The notes beneath the pieces were generated by a model. The model was not told the DNA's origin. It saw nothing but the letters and a program-made list of their open reading frames with translations, and did no database searches. Below, in pieces: positions 1 to 8,033 of a DNA stretch of 12,897 nt. The stretch is taken from positions 1 through 12,897 of the forward strand of contig CAYSSK010000109.1 of assembly GCA_964433645.1 (NCBI GenBank), in the 5' to 3' direction. This DNA comes from Desulfofustis sp964433645 (GTDB taxonomy: Bacteria > Desulfobacterota > Desulfobulbia > Desulfobulbales > Desulfocapsaceae). Each line of letters starts with the position of its first letter. Position 1 is the stretch's first letter. The position numbers were made by a program, and so were the translations under genes.

Positions 1-2
1 GC

Positions 3-3000
3 GCTGATATACTCTATGGTGATGCCGGGGCTGATGTTCTGTTCGGTTTTCAGGGAAATGATCGTCTCTTCGGTGGTGATGGCAATGATCAGTTGATCGG
101 GGGTGACGATGATGACTACATCGAGGGAGGAGCAGGTAATGATATTGTTTATGGCGACAATGGAGATCTCTTGGGAGCCGGTAATGATATCATCTTCGGT
201 GGAGATGGCGATGATGCTCTCCTAGGCTCTAGCGGAGACGACTATATCTCCGGCGGACAGGGAAATGATGAACTGCAGGGAAACGAAGGCGTTGACACCC
301 TCTATGGCGATTCAGGACTGGATAGAATCTGGGGAGGAAGCGGTGCTGATTTCATCTATGGCGGTGACGGCGATGACCTTCTTCTCGGTGATAACGGTGA
401 CCATACCGTGAATGGTGATGATACGATCCATGGTGGAGCTGGCAACGATCTTATTATCGGGGAAGGAGGAGATGATGTGCTCTATGGGGATGAAGGCAAT
501 GACGAGCTCTATGGAGATTTGGGAAATGATGAGTTAACGGGCGGAACCGGCGATGATATTTTGTCCGGTTATGCCGGCAACGACACCTACCGTTTCAGAA
601 CCGGCGATGGCAGGGATACGGTGCTGGATACTGAGGGAGAAAATACGGTTGTAATAAACGGCAGTACAGCATTGGCAATGATGTCCGCGGATTCCGACGA
701 GCCGGGAGACCTGGTGTTTGCTGCCAGCGGCACTGACCTGGTGATTCGGTACAGTAACGAGGATGTGCTGGTTCTGAAAGATGGTTTCGATGGTGGGTAT
801 TCCTTTGTAATAAATGGTGTTTCACTTTCATTTCAGGAGTTTGTAGCGCAGACGCCACTCTACCAGCAGTATGGTTCCGGCGATGATTACATCTACGGCA
901 CTGATACCAATGACATTATCTATACCGGCGAAAGTCAGGGAAATGACCTCGTATTGGCTGGTGACGGGAATGACTTGGTTTCAGGGGGGAAAGGATTTGA
1001 TCGTGCCGCGATTGATTTTTTCGTGGCAAACGGATTTCTGGAGAAAAACGGCATCCCTGTATCTCATTTTTTTGAAGAAGCAGTTATAGGCGAGCAGAAA
1101 AGATACGCATTTTTTGGGGGTGGTGGAAATGATGCCCTTTCCGGAGGCTCAGGAGAAGATTTTCTCAGTGGGGATGCTGGAGATGATGTCTTGTTCGGCG
1201 GTGATGGCTTGGACCGCGTCTATGGTGGAGAGGGCAACGATATCCTCGCAGGTGGTGCAGGCCGCGACTTTATGGGCGGGGATGAAGGTGACGATATCCT
1301 CTATGGCAACGAGGACAACGATTACCTCAGCGGTAATGAGGGAAATGATCTGCTCTATGGAGGAGAGGGAAATGACACGCTCAGGGGAAGCACCGGCTTG
1401 GACCTGCTGGACGGAGGTGCCGGGCAGGACTGGGTTAATTACCAGTATTCAGCTGCGAGCGTTACCATAAATCTTGGTAATAATAGTGCACAAGGTGGTG
1501 ATGCGGAGGGAGACATTCTGGTTTCCATTGAAAATGTCAGGGGATCGAATTTCAACGACCTGCTTATTGGCAGTGATGGTGGGAACGAGATATGGGGATC
1601 AGCCGGTGATGATACGCTGCTTGGATATGGAGGAGATGACTGGCTCTGTGGAGACAAAGGTGCCGATATCCTCAATGGTGGCGACGGGCAGGATATGGCC
1701 AGTTACCGCTGGTCTGCTGCCGCGGTTTCCGTCAACCTTGCCGACGGTTCTGTGTCCGGCGGGAATGGTGATGGTGATGTGCTGCTGAGCATCGAGAGCC
1801 TCGAAGGAACAGACTATAATGATACGCTCATCGGTGACGCCGGTGACAATGTCCTCAGGGGCAGACAAGGTGGCGATATTCTTGATGGCGGAGAAGGGAA
1901 AGATACCGCCAGTTACAGAGAGTCTACTATCTCCAAGGTGGTTAACGGAGAAATCTATGGCGTAGACGTCAATCTGACGGTAGGAAAATTTGCAGGAGGA
2001 GACGCTGAGGGAGATATTCTTATTTCCATAGAAAACCTGGAGGGGTCTGATCTCCTGGATTTTCTAACCGGAAACGGGGAAGAGAATACTCTGTCAGGGC
2101 TGGGAGGTGATGACATTCTAAATGGACTCAATGGTAAGGATACCCTTTTCGGGGGGGCCGGCGATGATATTCTTATCGGCGGAGCTGACGACGACTGGTT
2201 GAGTGGTGATAGCGGCGCAGATCTCATTTATGGTAATTCCGGGGAAGACACCGTCAGTTATGTCTCTTCGAAGGCCGGAGTTTCAGTAAATCTTGCTACA
2301 GGATATACAGCCGGTGGGGATGCTTTCGGCGATGAACTGCATGAAGTCGAACACCTTGAAGGCTCGAACTATGAAGATCTGCTCATAGGGGATTCCGGCG
2401 ACAATATAATATGGGGAGGAAAAGGGGCCGATGTCCTGGATGGTGGTCTTGGCGACGATACACTTGTCGGTGGAGAAGGAGATGACCTCTATCTGTTCAA
2501 CTCGGGCAATGGAAAAGAGCTAATTGACAATAGTGGCGGCGGCGTCGACAGGCTTATCTTCGGGGTCGGTTTGACCATTGACAAGCTCATCTTTACCAGA
2601 GCTGATGTTGATCTGGTAATTAAAGTTCGAGATTCCGGGGATCAGGTGACCATAGCAAATTGGTTCTCCGGTGGTGAATTTCAGCCATCTTATATCCAGC
2701 CGGATGGCGGTCCGGATATGCTTGCGTCGCAGATTGAAAATTTACTTGATGGTCCCTTTGATACCAGAATCGACGGAACAGACGAAAGGGAACTACTGCG
2801 AGGCAGTGCCGGCTCTGATCTGATAAACGGTCACGGAGGAAACGATACGATCCGGGGTCTGGAGGGAGCAGATACGTTGCTTGGTGGTCTTGGCAATGAT
2901 GTTCTCCGCGGCGGACCTGGCGCCGATACTCTTGATGGCGGTGACGGTAGAGATAGCGCCGATTATCGAGATTCTGACGCGGCTGTTATCGTGGATCTAG

Positions 3001-3899
3001 GCCAAGGCAGCGCTGCGGGCGGAACCGCCACGGGCGATACCCTGCTTGCCATTGAAAACATTTATGGCACGGAATTCGAAGATGAACTGACCGGCAGCGC
3101 TGAGGCTAATAGCCTCATTGGCTATGGCGGTGATGATATCCTTATCGGCCGTGCGGGTAATGACCGTCTGCACGGAGGAGATGGCGACGATCTGTTATCG
3201 GGAGGTTCCGGCAATGATCTTCTGCGTGGCGGCGCCGGTTTCGACACTCTTGATGGCGGTGACGGTAGAGATAGCGCCGATTATCGAGATTCTGACGCGG
3301 CTGTTATCGTGGATCTAGGCCAAGGCAGCGCTGCGGGCGGAACCGCCACGGGCGATACCCTGCTTGCCATTGAAAACATTTATGGCACGGAATTCGAAGA
3401 TGAATTGACCGGCAGCGCTGAGGCCAACACGCTGCTCGGTTACGACGGCAATGATATCCTCTCCGGTCTTGCCGGCAATGACAGGCTCAAGGGGGGAGAC
3501 GGTGACGATGAACTGTATGGTGGCCTGGGAAATGATACCCTCACCGGCGGTGCGGGGAGCGATACATTTGTGTTCACCACTTCCCTTGATTCTCATGGTA
3601 ATGTTGACAAGCTTACCGATTTTACTGCCGGTCAGGATGTAATTTCCCTGGATAGTTCCGTCTTTTCGTCTTTGCCTGGAGAAGGGGCCCTGTCTCAAGC
3701 AAACTTCAATGCTAATCCGACCGGCGTGGCCCTTGATGAGGATGACTATATCCTCTACAACACAACGTCTGGAACACTCTTGTATGATGCTGACGGCAAT
3801 AGTGAAGGAGTTGCTGTCGCGTTTGCCAAACTTGGTTCAAAACCTGAAGATTTAAGTGAAAATGATTTTCTTATAGCAGCCGATTCTATGGCGGCCTGA
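3..3899 (+). CDS. Giant RTX calcium-binding protein secreted by type I system (5' end outside window)
   Basis: The frame is open from the first complete codon (base 3) and already encodes RTX nonapeptides (pattern GGxGxDxLx), so the true start lies upstream; about 1,298 residues are visible. Such repeats bind Ca2+ and fold as parallel beta-rolls outside the cell. Visible order: dense RTX array (3-585); a less repetitive beta-rich block (about 585-860); more RTX with a non-repeat insertion (about 985-1110); six copies of a roughly 50-residue module (DxxxY...GGxAxGDxLxxIExxxGxxxxDxLxG) near 1420, 1690, 1900, 2245, 2946 and 3264; a block near 2540-2745 resembling the haemolysin-type calcium-binding related domain; and a C-terminal stretch (about 3550-3896) starting GSDTFVF, with LTDFTAGQDVI and LLYDADGNSEGVAVAFAKL, typical of T1SS C-terminal targets. 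The exporter genes follow downstream. No catalytic domain is seen in the visible part; adhesin, S-layer-like protein or enzyme all remain possible. Confidence 0.95.
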   Translation, partial: ADILYGDAGADVLFGFQGNDRLFGGDGNDQLIGGDDDDYIEGGAGNDIVYGDNGDLLGAGNDIIFGGDGDDALLGSSGDDYISGGQGNDELQGNEGVDTLYGDSGLDRIWGGSGADFIYGGDGDDLLLGDNGDHTVNGDDTIHGGAGNDLIIGEGGDDVLYGDEGNDELYGDLGNDELTGGTGDDILSGYAGNDTYRFRTGDGRDTVLDTEGENTVVINGSTALAMMSADSDEPGDLVFAASGTDLVIRYSNEDVLVLKDGFDGGYSFVINGVSLSFQEFVAQTPLYQQYGSGDDYIYGTDTNDIIYTGESQGNDLVLAGDGNDLVSGGKGFDRAAIDFFVANGFLEKNGIPVSHFFEEAVIGEQKRYAFFGGGGNDALSGGSGEDFLSGDAGDDVLFGGDGLDRVYGGEGNDILAGGAGRDFMGGDEGDDILYGNEDNDYLSGNEGNDLLYGGEGNDTLRGSTGLDLLDGGAGQDWVNYQYSAASVTINLGNNSAQGGDAEGDILVSIENVRGSNFNDLLIGSDGGNEIWGSAGDDTLLGYGGDDWLCGDKGADILNGGDGQDMASYRWSAAAVSVNLADGSVSGGNGDGDVLLSIESLEGTDYNDTLIGDAGDNVLRGRQGGDILDGGEGKDTASYRESTISKVVNGEIYGVDVNLTVGKFAGGDAEGDILISIENLEGSDLLDFLTGNGEENTLSGLGGDDILNGLNGKDTLFGGAGDDILIGGADDDWLSGDSGADLIYGNSGEDTVSYVSSKAGVSVNLATGYTAGGDAFGDELHEVEHLEGSNYEDLLIGDSGDNIIWGGKGADVLDGGLGDDTLVGGEGDDLYLFNSGNGKELIDNSGGGVDRLIFGVGLTIDKLIFTRADVDLVIKVRDSGDQVTIANWFSGGEFQPSYIQPDGGPDMLASQIENLLDGPFDTRIDGTDERELLRGSAGSDLINGHGGNDTIRGLEGADTLLGGLGNDVLRGGPGADTLDGGDGRDSADYRDSDAAVIVDLGQGSAAGGTATGDTLLAIENIYGTEFEDELTGSAEANSLIGYGGDDILIGRAGNDRLHGGDGDDLLSGGSGNDLLRGGAGFDTLDGGDGRDSADYRDSDAAVIVDLGQGSAAGGTATGDTLLAIENIYGTEFEDELTGSAEANTLLGYDGNDILSGLAGNDRLKGGDGDDELYGGLGNDTLTGGAGSDTFVFTTSLDSHGNVDKLTDFTAGQDVISLDSSVFSSLPGEGALSQANFNANPTGVALDEDDYILYNTTSGTLLYDADGNSEGVAVAFAKLGSKPEDLSENDFLIAADSMAA
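1420..3414 (+). repeat. Six copies of an RTX-linked 50-residue module
   Basis: Six protein-level copies of one module start near 1420, 1690, 1900, 2245, 2946 and 3264. Each begins with a GxDxxxY motif, continues with a VxVxL strand, a G-rich turn ending in GD, then SIEN/AIEN-type residues, an aromatic or acidic turn and DxLxG, and runs back into RTX nonapeptides. Copy 3 carries a longer first loop (about ten extra residues including VNGEIYG). The gap between copies 4 and 5 is filled by the haemolysin-related block. The alternation suggests module-by-module growth of the protein. Confidence 0.8.
2928..3424 (+). repeat. Near-identical 179-bp direct repeat inside RTX gene (period 318 bp)
   Basis: Bases 2928-3106 and 3246-3424 match with one difference, C at 3087 against T at 3405 (synonymous, Leu). 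The first 159 bases are identical. The offset of 318 bases is exactly 106 codons, so the frame is kept. The sequence after each copy (3107 on and 3425 on) is homologous at protein level but clearly diverged in DNA. This points to a recent in-frame duplication or gene conversion of modules 5 and 6. An assembly error at this repeat should also be considered. Confidence 0.95.
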
Positions 3900-4060
3900 T
3901 GCGCTCAAGTCGAATCAAGGGTGAGAATTACACGTCAGTTCTCTCTTGTGGTGGCGCCAAAAATGGAGATTGGCAAACAGAGAACAAACGAAGAGTACCC
4001 TGAAGAGCTTATTCACGCTGACCTTAATAATCGATTGGTAATGTACTAGATAGTAATCAA

Positions 4061-6631
4061 ATGAATGTCTCTGCCATTGTACCCGGGCATGTGGCAAATC
4101 TGTTGGCTTGCTGTCGCTACCTTGCGTTACGGGCTGATCAGCAGGAATTTGTTTCCCGGCTTGAAGAAGTACTCCTCACCTCCGGTTCAGTCGAAAGAAA
4201 AGAATCTCTTGAGCGGGTTACCCGGGAAGCCCGCAGCGCGGGTTTACGTACGGTCATCCATCGGCCGCAGCTCAATCAGTTCTCTGAGCTCGCACCACTG
4301 TTGCCGGTAATGATTGAACATCGGAATGGTCAATACCTGATACTTGCCGACTACAAAAACACTGACTCTGAGGAGACGGCTAGCTTTACCGTCATCGATC
4401 CTCGACCGGACGGGGTGGAAGAGAGGGCAGTCTTGTCTTCCGGGCAGTTTCAGAGCGCCTGGGCCGGCGGCATCCTTCGGTTTGAAAAGGTCAATACGGC
4501 CCTTGTCTGTTTTTCAATCCTTGCCCGTGAACATAAACTAGACCTGACTCAGGAGCGTTTAAGGCACGAATATGGACTTTCCTCCACTGAAATCCATGCC
4601 GACACCCTCCTGCGCATGGGTAAAGATTCAGGAATGAAATCCAGGAGACTGAAGCTCGGATGGGACGGGCTTTTTCGTTTGCGAGAAGCATTTCCCGCCA
4701 TAGCCGGATTAACAAACGGACATCATGTTGTTGTCATTGCCGCCGGCACGTCGGGCCCACGCGACGATGAGGCAGCAATTGCCTGCTACGACCCCCTGGC
4801 CGGCAATGCCGGCAGCCATGTGCGTTACAACAAGGACGAGTTTGAAGCCCGGTGGAATGGAGATCTGTACGTTTTCAAGCGCGAGTACAAAGTAAGCGAT
4901 GAATCACAGCCATTCAGTCTGCGTTGGTTCATTCCTGAGATTTTGCGGCAGAAAACGGCATTTGTAGACATTGCTCTGGCCGTTTTATTCATCAATTTCA
5001 TCGCCCTCGTCACCCCGATTTTTTTTCAGATTGTGATCGATAAAGTACTGGTGAACCAGGCGTTGACCACATTGCATGTGCTCGGAATTGGCATGATCGT
5101 GATGCTGACAGTGAATGGCTGTCTTGATTTTCTTCGTGATTACCTGCTTTTGCACGCCACGAACAAAATTGACATGAGAGTGAACAGTAGAACATTTCGT
5201 CACATGCTGAATTTACCTCTCAATTTTTTTGAACGGGTTACCGCAGGTGTTTTGACAAAACACATGCAGCAGACGGCATATATTCGCGGTTTTCTTACCG
5301 GAAGTGTGTTTCTCACCATGCTGGAAGCAACTTCTCTTTTCGTATTCCTCCCTTTCCTGTTTTTCTACAGCCATCAACTGACAGCTATTGTTCTGGTTTT
5401 TACCGTATCGATTGCCCTGGTGATACTTTTATTGATTGCACCGTTTAAGCGGCAGTTGAATGCCTTGTATGAAGCTGAAGGACATCGTCAGTCGATGCTT
5501 GTGGAGACTATCAGCGGCATGCCCACCGTAAAGGCGATGGCCATAGAACCCTTGTTGCGCGGCCAGTGGGAACAGAAGGTAGCGCACGCCATCAGCATGC
5601 AGTTTCGGGTTGGCAAAATTTCCATCACGGCACAATCCCTGACCAGGATACTTGAACGCTTAATGACGGTGGTTCTGATCTGGGTCGGAGCAAGCCATGT
5701 GTTTAGCGGCGTCATGACGGTGGGGGCGCTGATTGCCTTCCAGATGCTGGCCGGTCGGGTAACCTCGCCCCTGGTTCGCCTGGTCGGACTGATCCATCAA
5801 TACCAGGAAGCGGCATTGTCCGTTGAAAAGCTGGGCGTGGTGATGAACGCCAGGCAGGAATGGGGTGCTGACCGTCATGGTGCCCGGCCGTCGCTGAAAG
5901 GAGATATCGTCCTCGATCGGGTCAGTTTTCGCTATGCTCCTGATCTACCTGACGTTCTGCAGGATCTATCACTAATCATCCAGGCCGGCACCACCCTTGG
6001 TGTTGTTGGTCCCAGCGGATCCGGCAAAACCACCCTTACCAGGATGCTGCAGAAGGCCTATTTCCCGACAAACGGGACCATCAGCATTAATAACTGCTAT
6101 CTCAATGAGGTAGATACTCCCTACCTGCGCAGCAATACCGGAGTGGTTCTGCAGGAGAGCTTTTTATTTCGAGCCACCATTGCCGATAATATCCGGGCCG
6201 GACAGGCGGCAGCAACAAGAGAGCAGATTATCAGGGCCGCCCTGCTTGCCGGTGCCGATGAATTTATAATCAAATTGCCCCAGGGGTACGACACCATGCT
6301 TGAAGAGGGGGGCAAAAATCTGTCAGGAGGGCAAAGACAGCGATTGGCCATCGCGCGGGCACTGTTGAGCCGGCCAGATATTCTCATTTTAGATGAAGCA
6401 ACCAGTTCACTTGATCCTGAAAGCGAGAGAATCATACGCCGGAACCTGACCAGGATCGCCCAGGACCGAACGGTTATTATCGTTTCACATCGCCTGTCCA
6501 TGTTAGCCGGTGCCGACAAGATCATCGTCCTGGAGAATGGCAGGCTGGTAGGCATTGGCTCCCATCAAGGACTGCTTCAGGAGTGCGAACTGTATCGGCA
6601 GCTGTGGAAAGAGCAGATGGAGCTGACATGA
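4061..6631 (+). CDS. Type I secretion ABC exporter (HlyB-like), with two tandem C39-like domains
   Basis: Inner-membrane exporter with fused permease and ATPase, expected to drive secretion of the upstream RTX protein with the following HlyD-type adaptor. Membrane segments lie at about 301-325, 336-360, 411-465 (two) and 527-565 (two). The ATPase domain has Walker A GPSGSGKT (650-657, Lys656), signature LSGGQ (754-758), Walker B ILILDE (774-779, Glu779) and H-loop His810, so it should be active. The N-terminus is about 150 residues longer than HlyB (about 707 aa). Residues 144-275 match the C39-like domain of RTX exporters: the catalytic Cys position is not Cys (NTALVC), while His222 and Asp244 are kept. 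Residues about 12-140 look like a second, more diverged copy (AGLR, LLPVMIEHRNGQYLILA, IDP) with Tyr in place of His. Neither half should be a protease. No strong ribosome binding site precedes the ATG, but the N-terminal homology supports this start. Confidence 0.95.
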   Translation: MNVSAIVPGHVANLLACCRYLALRADQQEFVSRLEEVLLTSGSVERKESLERVTREARSAGLRTVIHRPQLNQFSELAPLLPVMIEHRNGQYLILADYKNTDSEETASFTVIDPRPDGVEERAVLSSGQFQSAWAGGILRFEKVNTALVCFSILAREHKLDLTQERLRHEYGLSSTEIHADTLLRMGKDSGMKSRRLKLGWDGLFRLREAFPAIAGLTNGHHVVVIAAGTSGPRDDEAAIACYDPLAGNAGSHVRYNKDEFEARWNGDLYVFKREYKVSDESQPFSLRWFIPEILRQKTAFVDIALAVLFINFIALVTPIFFQIVIDKVLVNQALTTLHVLGIGMIVMLTVNGCLDFLRDYLLLHATNKIDMRVNSRTFRHMLNLPLNFFERVTAGVLTKHMQQTAYIRGFLTGSVFLTMLEATSLFVFLPFLFFYSHQLTAIVLVFTVSIALVILLLIAPFKRQLNALYEAEGHRQSMLVETISGMPTVKAMAIEPLLRGQWEQKVAHAISMQFRVGKISITAQSLTRILERLMTVVLIWVGASHVFSGVMTVGALIAFQMLAGRVTSPLVRLVGLIHQYQEAALSVEKLGVVMNARQEWGADRHGARPSLKGDIVLDRVSFRYAPDLPDVLQDLSLIIQAGTTLGVVGPSGSGKTTLTRMLQKAYFPTNGTISINNCYLNEVDTPYLRSNTGVVLQESFLFRATIADNIRAGQAAATREQIIRAALLAGADEFIIKLPQGYDTMLEEGGKNLSGGQRQRLAIARALLSRPDILILDEATSSLDPESERIIRRNLTRIAQDRTVIIVSHRLSMLAGADKIIVLENGRLVGIGSHQGLLQECELYRQLWKEQMELT
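6619..6631 (+). promoter_or_regulatory. Ribosome binding site and ATGA overlap coupling exporter to adaptor
   Basis: GGAG at 6619-6622 lies five bases before ATG 6628-6630, which overlaps the exporter stop TGA (6629-6631). This fixes the adaptor start at 6628 rather than the upstream in-frame codon at 6583, and suggests translational coupling of the two subunits. Confidence 0.8.
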
Positions 6632-7989
6632 GTTCCGGGAAAGATAAAAAAATAAACCCCGACATCCTGGAATACCAGCCGGATGCGGTCGAGATTGAAG
6701 AGAAGCCTATCCCGGGCACTGTCCGCTGGGTGCTCTATATCATTCTCGGCAGCCTTGTTTTCACTGTCGCTGCCGCAAGCATTTTCAACGTTGATCGCAT
6801 CGTTGTCGGAGAAGGAAAACTCATCACCACGTCACCGACCATTGTCATCCAGTCTCTGAATACCGCAATTATCAGAACGATCGATGTTAAGGTCGGCGAG
6901 GTAGTTGAGCAGGGCCAAATTCTTACGACACTGGACTCGACCTTTGCAAGTGCTGATCTCAGTCAGCTTGTCAGGCAAAAACACAATCTCCAATCCCAGA
7001 TCCGTCGCAGAGAAGCTGAGCTTGCATGCCAACCGTTCACTGCGCTTCCTGATGAAGGGGAAGATGGACGGTTGCAGGAGCAGATCTATAAGCAAAGAAA
7101 AACAATCCTCGATCAGAATAAACGGATGCATGAGGACAAGGTCTCGGCCTTACAGGCAAAACTCGCCCTCAATGAGGTTCAGAGCCAAGGAAAACAGCAG
7201 CAGTTCAAGCTCTTGCGAGATGTTGAGGGCACCACCGCCAGACTGCCCCAGAAGGAAACCAATTTTCGTCTCCAACTTCTTGAGGCTCAGAAAACCAGGC
7301 TGCAGACCTCCAATGATATCGAAAACTTACAAGCAGAAAGAGAGGTGCTGGTCAATGAGTTGAAGCAAGCCCGATCGGAATGGTCCAGTTTTCTTGAGGA
7401 ACGCGATGGGGAATTAATGGAGCAGCAGGTTCAGTTACGCAACGAACTGGAGAAAATATCAGAAGAAATCAACAAGGCAAAACGACTGCATGAACTGGTC
7501 TCACTTAAAGCCCCCCGGCCAGGTATTGTGCATCGTATTGCTAAGCGATCAGTTGGGTCGATTATCCAGCAGGCGGAGCCGTTTATCACCCTGATCCCCC
7601 TGGATAGCACCATAGAGGCTGAAGTCTCTATTCAGTCAAAAGACATTGCCAGGATTCGAGCCGGCGACTCGGTGCGGGTCAAACTGGATGCCTTTCCTTT
7701 TCAAAAACACGATACCCTGCCCGGTCAAATTCGGGTGATCAGTGAAGACAGTTTTGCTTATCCAGGAAGCGAAATTACTGAGAAACAATTATCCGAAGAT
7801 CAATCCGGTGCCTTTTATCGGGTAAGAATCGCTTTGTTATCAAAAAGTCTACGCGATGTTCCGGATGGCTTTAGGCTTCAGCCCGGGATGAAGGTGAGGG
7901 CTGAAATAAAAGTAGGTACCCGGAGAGTAATTTCTTACTTTCTCTATCCCATTATCCGGGCACTTGATGAAAGTTTGCGGGAGCCGTAA
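6628..7989 (+). CDS. HlyD-family periplasmic adaptor (membrane fusion protein) of type I secretion
   Basis: A protein of 453 residues that should bridge the ABC exporter to an outer-membrane channel. It has a short cytoplasmic N-terminus (1-33), one membrane segment (about 34-53), and a first biotinyl-lipoyl half near 60-105 (GEGKLITTS, DVKVGEVVEQGQILTTLD). A long charged, Gln/Glu/Lys-rich alpha-helical hairpin likely to form coiled coils spans about 110-295. The second lipoyl half follows at about 300-325 (LKAPRPGIVHRIAKRSVGS), and then a beta-barrel region (AEVSIQSKDIARIRAGDSV, PGMKVRAEIKVGTRRVISYF) typical of the family C-terminus. Length and order fit HlyD/LapC-type adaptors. It overlaps the exporter by four bases, so the two are almost certainly cotranscribed. 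No gene for a TolC-like channel is seen in the window. Confidence 0.95.
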   Translation: MSSGKDKKINPDILEYQPDAVEIEEKPIPGTVRWVLYIILGSLVFTVAAASIFNVDRIVVGEGKLITTSPTIVIQSLNTAIIRTIDVKVGEVVEQGQILTTLDSTFASADLSQLVRQKHNLQSQIRRREAELACQPFTALPDEGEDGRLQEQIYKQRKTILDQNKRMHEDKVSALQAKLALNEVQSQGKQQQFKLLRDVEGTTARLPQKETNFRLQLLEAQKTRLQTSNDIENLQAEREVLVNELKQARSEWSSFLEERDGELMEQQVQLRNELEKISEEINKAKRLHELVSLKAPRPGIVHRIAKRSVGSIIQQAEPFITLIPLDSTIEAEVSIQSKDIARIRAGDSVRVKLDAFPFQKHDTLPGQIRVISEDSFAYPGSEITEKQLSEDQSGAFYRVRIALLSKSLRDVPDGFRLQPGMKVRAEIKVGTRRVISYFLYPIIRALDESLREP

Positions 7990-8033
7990 ATAATTATTCA
8001 TACTATTCATGTAGAGTTAAATAGTTAATTAAT

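Noticed and set aside
3..3600. CRISPR-like or tandem DNA repeat array
   Set aside because: The periodicity comes from GGxGxDxLx codons of RTX nonapeptides in one long open frame; there are no constant repeats with unique spacers.
3923..3943. Terminator after the RTX gene (GAGAA/TTCTC hairpin)
   Set aside because: Only a five-base stem with an 11-base loop and no T-run; too weak to call.
4061..4890. Active C39 bacteriocin-type leader peptidase in the exporter
   Set aside because: No Cys at the catalytic position of either half, and no double-glycine leader peptide is seen nearby; the cargo is an RTX protein with a C-terminal signal.
6583..6627. Earlier start for the HlyD-type adaptor
   Set aside because: It would lie 49 bases inside the exporter gene and lacks a ribosome binding site, while ATG 6628 has GGAG and the typical ATGA overlap.
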